DNA of 64,000 bases, taken from an uncultured Lachnospiraceae bacterium (GTDB lineage Bacteria; Bacillota; Clostridia; Lachnospirales; Lachnospiraceae). Below are positions 27,534 through 36,914 of the stretch, piece by piece. Below the pieces are notes generated by a model, which was given only the letters and a program-made list of their open reading frames with translations, was not told the DNA's origin and searched no databases. The stretch's first letter is position 1. Each line of letters opens with the position of its first letter. Both the position numbers and the translations under genes were made by a program. The stretch is taken from positions 10,277 to 74,276 of the forward strand of contig CAJUHP010000008.1 of NCBI GenBank assembly GCA_910586125.1. The letters are read 5' to 3'.

Positions 27534-28952
27534 ATGAAAACATATTTATTTGGGGTATCCCGGTTGCTTGAGAAGCTGTCTCGAGGCGGATACTTGCGGG
27601 AGTTCCGGGTTGAAGGGCTGTTTGACAATGCAAGAGAAAAACAAGGAGAGAAAAAATGGGGGTTTACAATTGAACCGCCTACTTTCTATGACTCCGATAT
27701 AAAAATTGTAATTACGGTGAAGGAACTCTACCATATGGCGATGATCCATCAATTGCTGGATATGGGCTACAGGAAATTTACAACCTTCCATGCGGTTTCG
27801 GATGGCCGTTATGAAAAGGTGGAATATGATTACAGCCAATACGATTACGAGCATGATAAGAATTCTCTGGTTTTACTGTATCTGGAACACCGTTCGTATT
27901 CTAATATCTGCGCGCTTACCTACTTAAAGGAGGCTGGATATTTGAACTGTTATGATTTCCGCCTTAAATTATTTTTGGCAGATGCAAGGGATCCGGACTT
28001 TTATTACGATCTGATTGCCGCCAGATATATTATTACCGAACGGGAGTGGAACCTTTTTCACTTGGAGGAAGTGTCCGCAGAAGTGATTCAGATTTGGCAT
28101 GGCTTTCCGCTAAAAACAATGGAACGCATGCGGAAAGAATATGCGGAAATGGAAGATTCATACATTGTAAAAAACTGGAAGCAGTTTAAATATATTTTAT
28201 CATACGGATTAAATTATACGGTGTTCTTGTGTTCTTGTTATAGCACATTACAAAAACAATATGTGGTAACGGGAATGCCACGGAATGATCTTTTGTATCT
28301 GGTAAATGGGAAAGAGAACCTAGGGCAAAAGTTTCCGGCTTGCAAGGACAAGAAAGTAGTAATCTACATGCCGACATTCCGGTTACTGGACGGCCGGGCA
28401 GATGGCAGCGACGACGGATATTTGTTTTACTGGAATGATTTTGACGCAGAAAAACTGCAGGATTTCTGTCGGAAACAAAATTTGTATTTTCTTTTCAAAC
28501 TTCATCCCTGCGATGTTTCAAAAGTTTCCGGATGGTGTGAGGAATCGGATTGCATGGGAATCCTGACAGACGAGATGTTAGGAGAGTCCTGTATGTATGA
28601 ATACCTGAATGCAGCGGACGTATTGATCACAGATTATTCTTCAGTATATTTTGATTATATGCTGTTGGATCGTCCGATTATTTTTACGGACAGCGATGCT
28701 GGCAGCTATGAGAGCAACCGTGGCTTTATTGTGGAACCACTGGATTTCTGGCGTCCAGGGCCAGTCGTCCATACATGGGGGAAGTTAAAAGAGGAGCTGG
28801 AGGCTTTCTGTGCAGGGGAGGATCTTTTTCGGGTAAAGAGGCAGCAGCTAATGCCGTTTGTCCATCGTTATCAGGATTCGACTTCCAGCCAAAGGTTATT
28901 GGATTTTATGAAAAGGAATCAGGAGGAGCCAATCCATGCAGCCAACATGTAA
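27534..28952 (+). CDS. CDP-glycerol glycerophosphotransferase family protein with N-terminal module
   Basis: The ATG at 27534 has AGGGAGG seven bases upstream and gives 472 residues; the frame is open further up to 27450 inside the previous gene. Residues 1-85 are a degenerate recurrent module (YLFGVSRLLEKL, then GLFDNAREKQG). The remainder is a TagB/TagF-type polymerase or primase domain: QIWHGFPLKTM, VTGMPRNDLL, VIYMPTFR, LFKLHP and DYSSVYFDYMLLDRPIIF. The family transfers glycerol- or ribitol-phosphate units from CDP donors during teichoic acid synthesis at the inner membrane face. With the gene at 1406 it is the second such enzyme in the cluster. Confidence 0.88.
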   Translation: MKTYLFGVSRLLEKLSRGGYLREFRVEGLFDNAREKQGEKKWGFTIEPPTFYDSDIKIVITVKELYHMAMIHQLLDMGYRKFTTFHAVSDGRYEKVEYDYSQYDYEHDKNSLVLLYLEHRSYSNICALTYLKEAGYLNCYDFRLKLFLADARDPDFYYDLIAARYIITEREWNLFHLEEVSAEVIQIWHGFPLKTMERMRKEYAEMEDSYIVKNWKQFKYILSYGLNYTVFLCSCYSTLQKQYVVTGMPRNDLLYLVNGKENLGQKFPACKDKKVVIYMPTFRLLDGRADGSDDGYLFYWNDFDAEKLQDFCRKQNLYFLFKLHPCDVSKVSGWCEESDCMGILTDEMLGESCMYEYLNAADVLITDYSSVYFDYMLLDRPIIFTDSDAGSYESNRGFIVEPLDFWRPGPVVHTWGKLKEELEAFCAGEDLFRVKRQQLMPFVHRYQDSTSSQRLLDFMKRNQEEPIHAANM

Positions 28953-30333
28953 ACTGACAATAGCCGTCCCTATATACAATACAGCCAGTTATCTGAAGGA
29001 GTTGTTCCTCTGTATAGAAAACCAGACCCTCGGCATGAAAAATATGGAAATCATTCTGGTCAATGACGGTTCTACGGACTCTTCCGCCGGGATATGCCGG
29101 GCATTTCAGAAGAACCATACGGAAAGGGTACAGTATCTGGAATTCACCTGTAACCAGGGTGTCAGTCATGCCCGGAACAAAGCGCTGGACATAGCAGAAG
29201 GAAAATATATCACATTTTGGGACTCCGATGATTTATGGTCTCCATATGCGATGGAGAGAGCTATTACGTTTTTGGATAAGCACGAGGCAGAGGTTGACTT
29301 GGTTTCGTGTAATATAGAATATTTTGAAAGCACCTCGCAGTCCCATATTTTAAATTTTGCGGTAGAAGAGGATCTTCTTATTGACATCCTAGGCGATTAC
29401 CAAAAGATCCGGACAAGCGGGGCTGCCTGTGTCATGCAAACCGAAGCTGCAAGACGTTTCCGTTTTGACGAGAAGCAGACCCGCTGGGAGGATGCAAGAT
29501 ATATTAACCAGCTTTTGCTACAAAAGAAGACGTATGGGATGCTGTCCGGGGTTCGATATTATTACCGCCGCCGCTGTAGCGGCGATTCTGCAACACAGAT
29601 GCATGAGAGGGATAAAAAGAATTACTTGTATGATCTAAAAGCCTTATTTGACAACGTCTATAAAGAGTCCTTGAAGCAATGTGGAGAGTTCATCCCCATG
29701 ATGCAGTATCTGCTTGCCTATGCCTTGGGATATTTTTTCTTGGAAACAGCCGATATCCTAAGTGAAGAAGAACATTGGCACTACGATACCATTCGGCGGA
29801 ATATCCTCGCTCATATCGACGATCCGTACCTGAAAGAGATTCCCAACGTGGATCTACTGACGAAATGGAAGATGTTGGCTTTCAAGTACAATCTGGAAAT
29901 AGGAAATGAAATTAATGCGTGGAGGCGAGAAGAACAAAACGCACAGTGGAATTTAATGCGCATCGATCGAACAACAGCGAATTATAATACATTAAAGCGT
30001 TGGTTTACACTAAAACAGCAAAACAAAACACTCCATCCTTATTTTGTAAAAAATGGTTACAGCCGGATTGCTATTTACGGAATGTCAGATTTGGGTATGT
30101 ATTTGTTAAACGAATTGGCGAACAGCTCTGTACAGGTATCCTACGGGATTGACAGACGCGCTGAAAAGCTGGAACTCGGATTCCCTGTTTTAACAATAGA
30201 AGATGCGCTTCCAAAAGTAGATGTCATTATTGTAACGGCTGTTTATTTTTTCAGAGAAATTGATGTACAATTAAGGCAAAAGGTGCTGTGTCCGGTTATT
30301 TCTTTGGAGGATGTGCTGTATACGATCGAGTGA
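28936..30333 (+). CDS. GT2 glycosyltransferase with C-terminal Rossmann-like module
   Basis: The 465-residue protein starts inside the end of the preceding gene with AGGAGG ten bases upstream. Residues 1-230 are GT2 (IAVPIYNTASYLKELF, NDGSTDSSAG, FWDSDDLW). Residues 375-465 are a recurrent module with a modified turn (IAIYGMSDLGMYLL) and GIDRRAEK after the second strand. It resembles the stand-alone module protein at 22299 in the stretch before the module (leading serine/asparagine-rich YSRIAIYG versus YQRIAIYG). It probably adds a sugar to the polymer in the cytoplasm. Confidence 0.86.
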   Translation: MQPTCKLTIAVPIYNTASYLKELFLCIENQTLGMKNMEIILVNDGSTDSSAGICRAFQKNHTERVQYLEFTCNQGVSHARNKALDIAEGKYITFWDSDDLWSPYAMERAITFLDKHEAEVDLVSCNIEYFESTSQSHILNFAVEEDLLIDILGDYQKIRTSGAACVMQTEAARRFRFDEKQTRWEDARYINQLLLQKKTYGMLSGVRYYYRRRCSGDSATQMHERDKKNYLYDLKALFDNVYKESLKQCGEFIPMMQYLLAYALGYFFLETADILSEEEHWHYDTIRRNILAHIDDPYLKEIPNVDLLTKWKMLAFKYNLEIGNEINAWRREEQNAQWNLMRIDRTTANYNTLKRWFTLKQQNKTLHPYFVKNGYSRIAIYGMSDLGMYLLNELANSSVQVSYGIDRRAEKLELGFPVLTIEDALPKVDVIIVTAVYFFREIDVQLRQKVLCPVISLEDVLYTIE

Positions 30334-30344
30334 GGATGGATAGA

Positions 30345-31382
30345 ATGAAGGAATATGTATTGATTACGGTAATCAAAGGAAGCAATCGTAATGCAGGCCC
30401 AAAGGCGCCGAGAGATATTAGCGATATCCTGAAAAAAACCGGAAAGGTTGAGACAATTTTACTGGAATCGGAACAACACAGAGACTATCCCTTGTTTTTG
30501 CAGTTGATTCAAATATTGAAGCAGGTGCGTTTGGAAAATCGGAAAGTAATCCTTCAGTATCCATTGCAGCCCTTTTTCTTCTTTGAGCAACAGGAATTGT
30601 TCGCCCAGGCATACTCGTATCTTGATCCAGATAAAACTGTTTTTTGGGTACATGATGTCAATCAAATTCGGTTTGCACAGCGGTCAGAGTGTTGCGCGGA
30701 AATGGAATGGCTAAAGCCGTTCTCGCATTTTATCGTACATAATGCGGCGATGGAACATTATTTGCAGAAATATCTGCCGATCCGAACATGTATTCAAAAC
30801 GAGGTATTTGATTATATTTGTATGACCAGACAGGAACAAAGGGCTGTACGTCATCCACTTAATTCACAGCCACAGATTGTTTTTGCAGGAAACTTATTGC
30901 GAGCTAAGAGTCCGTTTTTGTATGAACTGGAACGTGAAAAAATGCTTTTTTATGTGAATGTGTATGGAAATCGGGAAGAGTTAATAAAAAATGAAAAAAT
31001 CTGTTATCAGGGTAATTTTAATGCAGATCTTTTGCCCTACCGTTTGTGCGGCGACCTAGGCCTGATCTGGGATGGCGCTTTGGACTCCACAGATGTAAAT
31101 GCATACAAAAACTATACCCGTTATAACGCCCCTCACAAGTTTTCCTGCTATATGGCAGCCGGTCTGCCGGTCATCGCTTGGCGGGAAGCGGCCATTGCCG
31201 AAGTGATCCGCAAATACCAGGTCGGATATCTGATTGACAACTTGTACGAGATTAACGATTTGGATCTGTCTTTGTATGAAGAATACAGGGAAAATGCGCG
31301 GAAGCTGGGGGAAAAGGTACGAAGCGGGTATTTTACAAAGCAAGTATTTGAACAGATCGAGAGGCTTTGGGAGACAATATAG
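30345..31382 (+). CDS. Gtf3-like glycosyltransferase
   Basis: The frame is open from 30288, but the ATG at 30345 follows an AGGATGGA site and the previous stop, giving 345 residues. The protein resembles the Gtf3/galactofuranosyltransferase group of GT-B enzymes: VFWVHDVNQIRF, FAGNLLRAKSPFL, LGLIWDGALDS and APHKFSCYMAAGLPVIAW, the last being the typical donor-site block of that group. There is no module, no signal peptide and no membrane segment. Family members transfer glucose or galactofuranose to glycoproteins or polysaccharides; which sugar is used here is not shown. Confidence 0.8.
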   Translation: MKEYVLITVIKGSNRNAGPKAPRDISDILKKTGKVETILLESEQHRDYPLFLQLIQILKQVRLENRKVILQYPLQPFFFFEQQELFAQAYSYLDPDKTVFWVHDVNQIRFAQRSECCAEMEWLKPFSHFIVHNAAMEHYLQKYLPIRTCIQNEVFDYICMTRQEQRAVRHPLNSQPQIVFAGNLLRAKSPFLYELEREKMLFYVNVYGNREELIKNEKICYQGNFNADLLPYRLCGDLGLIWDGALDSTDVNAYKNYTRYNAPHKFSCYMAAGLPVIAWREAAIAEVIRKYQVGYLIDNLYEINDLDLSLYEEYRENARKLGEKVRSGYFTKQVFEQIERLWETI

Positions 31383-31406
31383 TCCAGGCAAAGGAGATGT
31401 TTTGGG

Positions 31407-33074
31407 ATGAAGAAAGGATACGAGGATTTTTTTAGGCGAATCCAAAATGAAACAAGCATAAAGATATACGGGGCGGGAAAATTCGCACAGACATTAGGCT
31501 GTTTTTTTCTAAGGCTTGGCGTCAAGGTGGAAGCTTTTATCGTATCCGATACGGAAGAAAACCCGACCGAATTGCTGTCCCGGCCAGTAATCGCTTTGAA
31601 TTCGCTTTCCCCTTCTTCGTTATGCGATATTGCCGTAGGGGTTATAAAAAAAGAAGATGCTCAAACGGTATATGAAACGTTACAGGCCCGCCAGGCAAAA
31701 AATATTATTATTGTCCCACCGGATATTGTAGACGATATTTATTATAATTTCACATTGGATACTTCTTCTCTGGATGCAATGGTCCTTAATTTAAAAAAAG
31801 AGCCGCCTATATTTGTTTATGTCAGCGATTCGTGGGGGGAATGTGCCGTCGCGTATATGTTAGATAAAAATGTGCAGATAAAAGCTCTATGCGCGGATAG
31901 AACCGACAAATTCCTTTCGCTTAATCTGGACGTACCCTTGTTGCCATATGGTAAATTTTTGCGACAAAATAAAGACGCGGTTGTCGTGCTGGCCATCAGG
32001 GGAATCCTCTGGAAAAAGAATTTCATAAACAGGCTTAGAAGAGACGGATTTGAGAAAATTGTTATATTTCCAGATGAATACATGGAAAAAATGGCGGAAG
32101 GGATTTATCAGAAGCTATGGGAAGAACCCAAAAAGGGCTTTTGTGTAATCCAAAACGGCAATGTAGAAAGCTATCATTACCTTACGCAGATTGAACAAAA
32201 CGGGGAGATTTACCGTTGGCGAAATAGAATTGGAGCCGGTGCGTTTTGTGGCCGAAAGATACAGAGAAAGATTCAAGACGGGAGTTTATTGGAAGATTAT
32301 TGTCAGCAATATCCCAATTGCTCCTTTTTACCTTATGCAGAATGCCCGTTATCGGAGGTAATAAAACCAGAGATTACTCTGGAAGTATATATGGCGAAGT
32401 TCCATAAGGATAAAAAGGTTGCCGCACCGCCGTTGCCGGAGTGGGTGATCCCGATTCAGGTCGGAAAGGCTTTGACGGATCTTCGGATTGCGAATTGCTG
32501 TGATAATACGGGAGATCATATATCGAAAAAAAACGTGGATTATTCGGAAGGTACCGCTTTATACTGGATGTGGAAAAATACGTATGGACAGGATTATATC
32601 GGTCTGTTCCATTACCGGCGTCAAATGGCAATGGGTAAAACGACCTTGGAACAGATGTTGAAATATGATGCGGTGCTGACCGTGCCAACTTGCCTGGGCG
32701 TAAGCGTGAAGGACTTTTTCTGCAATAATTTTATTTTGGACTTTGACTGGGAACTGATGATGCGCTATACCCGGGAATATGACATGGCCTATTATGAAAC
32801 AGCCCAGAAACATGAAAAATCGCAAATCTATTTCTCGTGCAATATTTTTATCATGAAGCGGAGATATTTTGATGAAATGTGTGGGTTTATTTTCGGAGTT
32901 TTGGAAAAAGTCGAGCGGTTTTATCAGGAAAGAGAACTGCAGCGTAAGGACCGATATATGGGATATCTGGTGGAAAATCTGTTATCCATTTATTTCATGC
33001 ATCAGGCAGGAAGATTGAAGCTGGCTTATACAGATATGAAGTTTTATGATTATATAGAGGATGAGAATCAATGA
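31407..33074 (+). CDS. DUF4422 glycosyltransferase with two N-terminal Rossmann-like modules
   Basis: The 555-residue protein carries two recurrent modules in tandem: residues 14-105 (IKIYGAGKFAQTLG, then FIVSDTEEN) and about 132-230 (IFVYVSDSWGECAV, then CADRTDKF), the second without a glycine turn. After a linker, residues about 325-555 are a DUF4422 domain (VIPIQVGKALTD, ISKKNVDYSEGTALYWMWKN, YIGLFHYRRQM). DUF4422 is a putative glycosyltransferase family in capsule loci. AAAGGAG precedes the ATG. It is the only protein in the window with two module copies. Confidence 0.82.
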   Translation: MKKGYEDFFRRIQNETSIKIYGAGKFAQTLGCFFLRLGVKVEAFIVSDTEENPTELLSRPVIALNSLSPSSLCDIAVGVIKKEDAQTVYETLQARQAKNIIIVPPDIVDDIYYNFTLDTSSLDAMVLNLKKEPPIFVYVSDSWGECAVAYMLDKNVQIKALCADRTDKFLSLNLDVPLLPYGKFLRQNKDAVVVLAIRGILWKKNFINRLRRDGFEKIVIFPDEYMEKMAEGIYQKLWEEPKKGFCVIQNGNVESYHYLTQIEQNGEIYRWRNRIGAGAFCGRKIQRKIQDGSLLEDYCQQYPNCSFLPYAECPLSEVIKPEITLEVYMAKFHKDKKVAAPPLPEWVIPIQVGKALTDLRIANCCDNTGDHISKKNVDYSEGTALYWMWKNTYGQDYIGLFHYRRQMAMGKTTLEQMLKYDAVLTVPTCLGVSVKDFFCNNFILDFDWELMMRYTREYDMAYYETAQKHEKSQIYFSCNIFIMKRRYFDEMCGFIFGVLEKVERFYQERELQRKDRYMGYLVENLLSIYFMHQAGRLKLAYTDMKFYDYIEDENQ

Positions 33075-33098
33075 AAAGCATCCGAAATGGGGGAGAAT

Positions 33099-35462
33099 AT
33101 GCTATATAGTTTTGATGTGTTTGATACTGTGATTACCAGAAAAGTAGCGACTCCCTGGGGGATTTTTGCGCTTATAAGGGATAAACTGCGCAAGGAACAG
33201 AGCAAAAACGGAATTGCAGAGTATGTGATTGAAAATTTTTATGAGTTAAGAATCCACAGTGAAAGACTGATACGAGAAAGTTATTCTGCTAGAAGAATAG
33301 AAGAAATCACGTTGCAGGGTATTTACGAAGCGATGGCTGTCAGCGGTTTGCTGAGCGAAGCGCAAATCGCTTATCTGTGTGAGCTGGAAGAAAAAATGGA
33401 GTGGGAGAATGTGATCGGAATACAGGAGAACATTCATAGGATTGAAACTTTGTTGGCGCAGGGAGAACGGGTGATCCTGGTTTCTGATATGTACCTTTCC
33501 CAAAAGGCGATCCGCTCTATGTTGACAAAGGTTTCGGGCGTATTAGCTTCGCTTCCCCTTTATGTTTCGTCGGAATATAGAAAACGTAAAACATCAGGCG
33601 AATTGTACCGTCATGTTCAGAGTCTGGAAAAGATTCCGTTTGAGAACTGGATCCATATTGGAGATAATAAAACCCAGGATCTGAGGATTCCGTTTGAGTT
33701 AGGAATGCGGGTGGAGTATTGGCCGGTGATGGAAAAAACGGCTTTTGAGAAGAAGCTGTTGGAGAATCTTGGAGATGATACAGGGTTGCAGAGGATTATC
33801 AGCGCGGCGGTTCGAAGTGAAACGTTTCATGAAAAAGAAGCGATGGAGCAAGGGCTGAGAGGTGCGTATCACATTGGCTGCCGCTATGCAGGGCCTGTCC
33901 TGTATAGTTATGCGGCCTGGATTGTGGAACAGGCACGCGAAAAAAAGATTCGCAGACTTTATTTTATTGCGAGGGATGGCTATCTGATAAAAAAAATCGT
34001 TGACTTTATTCTGCTAAAAAGCCATACAGATATTCGCACAAGTTATATATATGGCTCCAGAAAGGCATGGCGCATGCCGTCCTTGTCTGGGTCCCATTAC
34101 AATCTGTATCAACTGGTTTTGTGGTCTCATTTCCTGCGAATTCACAGCCTGGAAGATTTGGCCGCGGTGCTGCATCTTTCTTTGCATGAACTGTATCCTT
34201 ATTTACCGGGAACCTATGCGAAAAATAAAGAAAATACCAGGATTTCCATCCAGGAGTTAGAATATATTGTGGATATTCTATCCGGGGACAAAACATTCCA
34301 GCAGTTTCATTTGCAGAAGCTTTCTAAAGAACGTTTGCTTACGCAGATGTATTTGGAGCAGGAGGTCAACGTTGCAGATGATGATTTTGCCTTTGTAGAT
34401 GTTTCTGGCGGCGGATTAACACAGGGATGTTTGCGGGAATTACTGAAAGACCGCTATCCGAAACCGATTCGCACCTTTTTCTTTAAGATTGACAGGGTGA
34501 ATTTGGTAGAACAATCCATTTTGTACACGTTTTTGCCGAGTTTTCTGGAAAATAATCTTACGATTGAAATGATGTGCCGTGCGCCGCATGGGCAGACGAG
34601 GGGATATGAGGAAAAAAACGGAAGCCTTGTGCCGGTTTTTGATGCAGTGGAGTCGGAGGAGCTGATTGAGCACGGTTTTTTTGCGTATGAAAGAGGAATT
34701 CTTGATTTTACGGAATGTATGTATGAAAATACCACGGAGACGACTTGCGGTTCGTTGAAAATAATTTTGTTTTATTTGCAGCAAATCGCACAGAATCCGC
34801 CTGAGGATGTACTGGAATTTTTTGCTTCTATGCCCAGTGGAGAGTCAGGACGTGGAGAAAGTGTGGTTGAATATGCGCCTAAGCTGACAGAGCAAGATAT
34901 TAAAAATATCTTTTTATATCGAACTTATGAGCCTTTGGAAGAATTTTATAAAGGAACAGATTTGAATTATTCTGTTTTGCGTGCGGATAGAGAGACGAAA
35001 GCTTTGATTGAGCGTTGCAAAAAGGAAAGAGATTCGGTCTGGGGCCGGATGTTTCGTCAGAAAAAAGACCATATGATACAGGCGCGGCTCGAAAAATATG
35101 GAAAAGCGGCGTTTTATCCGATCCGCTTGTTGGAGGAGAAAATCATCTTATATGGCGCGGGAAAAATGGGAAGGCATCTGTATCAGCGTCTGTTTGAGGA
35201 TCCGGAACATAGCGTGGTATTGTGGGTAGATAAACAGGCTTCTGCTTACAGATCGCAGGGAATAGAGCTGGTAAGTGATCTTTTAGATTTACAGAAATTT
35301 GACAGCGAGCCGATTGTTATCGCGGTAGCGGCGGAAAAAACAGCGTTGCAGATTCGTCGGGAACTGGAAGAAATGGGAGTCGATAAAAAACGCATTTTGT
35401 GGTTTTATCCATGGAACCATCCTTATGGCAAAGGCATATGGAAGGTGGAAGGGATTGGATAA
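33099..35462 (+). CDS. HAD-like hydrolase (COG5610-type) with large central domain and C-terminal module
   Basis: The frame opens at 33087; I prefer the ATG at 33099, placed behind a GGGGGAG run and just before the first HAD motif, giving 787 residues. Residues 1-225 are HAD-like: SFDVFDTVI for motif I, LVSDMYLS for motif II and HIGDNKTQDLRIP for the last motif. A central domain of about 400 residues follows with YFIARDGYLIKKI and FVDVSGGGLTQGCL. Residues about 679-787 are a recurrent module (IILYGAGKMGRHLY, then LWVDKQASA). Such proteins occur in polysaccharide loci, with no established reaction. The central domain is not one I recognise. Confidence 0.78.
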   Translation: MLYSFDVFDTVITRKVATPWGIFALIRDKLRKEQSKNGIAEYVIENFYELRIHSERLIRESYSARRIEEITLQGIYEAMAVSGLLSEAQIAYLCELEEKMEWENVIGIQENIHRIETLLAQGERVILVSDMYLSQKAIRSMLTKVSGVLASLPLYVSSEYRKRKTSGELYRHVQSLEKIPFENWIHIGDNKTQDLRIPFELGMRVEYWPVMEKTAFEKKLLENLGDDTGLQRIISAAVRSETFHEKEAMEQGLRGAYHIGCRYAGPVLYSYAAWIVEQAREKKIRRLYFIARDGYLIKKIVDFILLKSHTDIRTSYIYGSRKAWRMPSLSGSHYNLYQLVLWSHFLRIHSLEDLAAVLHLSLHELYPYLPGTYAKNKENTRISIQELEYIVDILSGDKTFQQFHLQKLSKERLLTQMYLEQEVNVADDDFAFVDVSGGGLTQGCLRELLKDRYPKPIRTFFFKIDRVNLVEQSILYTFLPSFLENNLTIEMMCRAPHGQTRGYEEKNGSLVPVFDAVESEELIEHGFFAYERGILDFTECMYENTTETTCGSLKIILFYLQQIAQNPPEDVLEFFASMPSGESGRGESVVEYAPKLTEQDIKNIFLYRTYEPLEEFYKGTDLNYSVLRADRETKALIERCKKERDSVWGRMFRQKKDHMIQARLEKYGKAAFYPIRLLEEKIILYGAGKMGRHLYQRLFEDPEHSVVLWVDKQASAYRSQGIELVSDLLDLQKFDSEPIVIAVAAEKTALQIRRELEEMGVDKKRILWFYPWNHPYGKGIWKVEGIG

Positions 35463-35492
35463 GGGAGATACAGAAGCGATAGGGGAGAAAAA

Positions 35493-36611
35493 ATGTTACA
35501 GATACGGCAGGGTTATTTAAAGAATATTTTCAAGGAATATCAAAACATTGTATTATTTGGCGCGGGAACTTTGACTACTGCAATGTTTGAAGCGTATAAG
35601 GGCTTGGCTTTCGAAAAAAAGGTAAATTTTATTTTAGATAATGACAGCGGGAAGGACGGAAAAACCATACTAATTCATGGAAAAGAAATACCGATGATAT
35701 CGATTGAGCGGTTTTCACAATTAAAATTAGAAAATTATGCTCTTATCATCATGCCTGTCTTTATGCTGGATATTGTAAAGCAGTTGGACACGCTTCCTGC
35801 ATTTGACGGTGTTCCCACCTACATATACGCATTTCTCATGAATCAGAAAGAAGGGATTCCTTTTTCTTTCCGGAGCACCAAAGAACCCAGAATTCCCAAA
35901 ACGATCCATTATCTGTGGTTCGGCGGAAAAGAGCTTCCGGATAAATACAAAAAAAACATCGAGTCTTGGAAAAAATACTGCCCGGATTTTGAGATTGTGC
36001 GCTGGGATGAATCCAACTATGATACCCGGAAAGTTCCCTTTATGCGTCAGGCCTGCGAGGCGGGTTCCTGGGCTTATGTAACCGATTATGCGAGAAAAGA
36101 TATTTTGTATCATTATGGGGGTATTTATTTTGATACGGATGTGGAAGTAATCAAGCCTCTGGAGGACCTGCTGTACAATGACTTTTTTGTTGGCAGAGAC
36201 GATGTGGCGAATATCAGCAGCGGGGCAGGAATTGGCGCGGTGAAAGGTAATCCGCTGATGAAAGCGCTGCGGGATGATTATGCGAATCGTATGTTTACAG
36301 ACATGAGTGGAAAAATGATTGCAAAAGCCTGTGGAGTTTATGAAACAGCGCTTTTGATAAAGCATGGATATCAACCCAATAACACGTTTCAACAAATTGA
36401 CAAAGGAAGCGTGATATTTCCCAGGGAGGTCTTATGCCCGATTAGCTGGATCGGTATGTCGGACCGGTATACGGAGAATACTCTTTGCATTCATAAGTAT
36501 GATGACTTGCTAATTGATGAAAAAGGCCCGGAGATGGCAAAGATACAGAGGAAGGAAATTCAAGCCTTTGCGTACCGTGAAAAATCGGTTATAAAAAAAG
36601 GCAACCGATAG
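35493..36611 (+). CDS. GT32-like glycosyltransferase with N-terminal Rossmann-like module
   Basis: The 372-residue protein has a recurrent module at residues 16-120 (IVLFGAGTLTTAM, then FILDNDSGKDG) and a GT32-type catalytic region (PKTIHYLWFG, WDESNYD, DYARKDILYHYGGIYFDTDVE). The DTD is the expected metal and donor site. It is a paralogue of the protein at 13452 with identical domain order. AGGGGAG lies before the ATG. It is the last intact gene before a composition change toward higher GC, and it is followed by a methyltransferase remnant. Confidence 0.85.
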   Translation: MLQIRQGYLKNIFKEYQNIVLFGAGTLTTAMFEAYKGLAFEKKVNFILDNDSGKDGKTILIHGKEIPMISIERFSQLKLENYALIIMPVFMLDIVKQLDTLPAFDGVPTYIYAFLMNQKEGIPFSFRSTKEPRIPKTIHYLWFGGKELPDKYKKNIESWKKYCPDFEIVRWDESNYDTRKVPFMRQACEAGSWAYVTDYARKDILYHYGGIYFDTDVEVIKPLEDLLYNDFFVGRDDVANISSGAGIGAVKGNPLMKALRDDYANRMFTDMSGKMIAKACGVYETALLIKHGYQPNNTFQQIDKGSVIFPREVLCPISWIGMSDRYTENTLCIHKYDDLLIDEKGPEMAKIQRKEIQAFAYREKSVIKKGNR

Positions 36612-36613
36612 CA

Positions 36614-36914
36614 GCTAAGCAAAGGAAGGCGCCTCATGCAAAGCATCGCCCGAAGCTGGCGATTTGCATTTATCATCGACAGGAGGATTTATTTGAATTC
36701 CGTTACTGCTCCGGGAACTGAGGGCGGATTACAGACTGCTGGCCCGCCAGTATAGCAACAGCCTTTTGAAACTTCTGCTGGAGGGAGACATTCTGTCCAG
36801 GGCAGAGAAAAAGGAAAAAAGGTTCAGATCGGCGCGGTCGGACGATCTCTACAATAACAGAAGAAATCTTTTGAAACATCAATTTATTTATATATCGAGA
36901 AAAAGGAAAAAATC
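36614..36914 (+). pseudogene. FkbM methyltransferase C-terminal remnant in a 303-base gap
   Basis: The gap between the genes at 35493 and 36915 is not empty. Reading 36641-36699 gives KHRPKLAICIYHRQEDLFE, closely matching the C-terminal FkbM block KPKLAICLYHKREDMWE of the gene at 7290. The match continues with IPLLLRELRADYRLLARQYS in a frame shifted by one base at about 36697, where a single missing A would restore continuity. The tail to about 36900 stays open but I cannot match it, and it may be coding debris. The rest of the enzyme is absent. I see no promoter or terminator in the gap. The AAGGA at 36903 serves the next gene. Confidence 0.75.

Noticed and set aside
35727..36395. A 222-codon minus-strand open frame inside the GT32-like gene
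   Set aside because: The plus strand has clear GT32 motifs over the same bases, and the antisense product has none.
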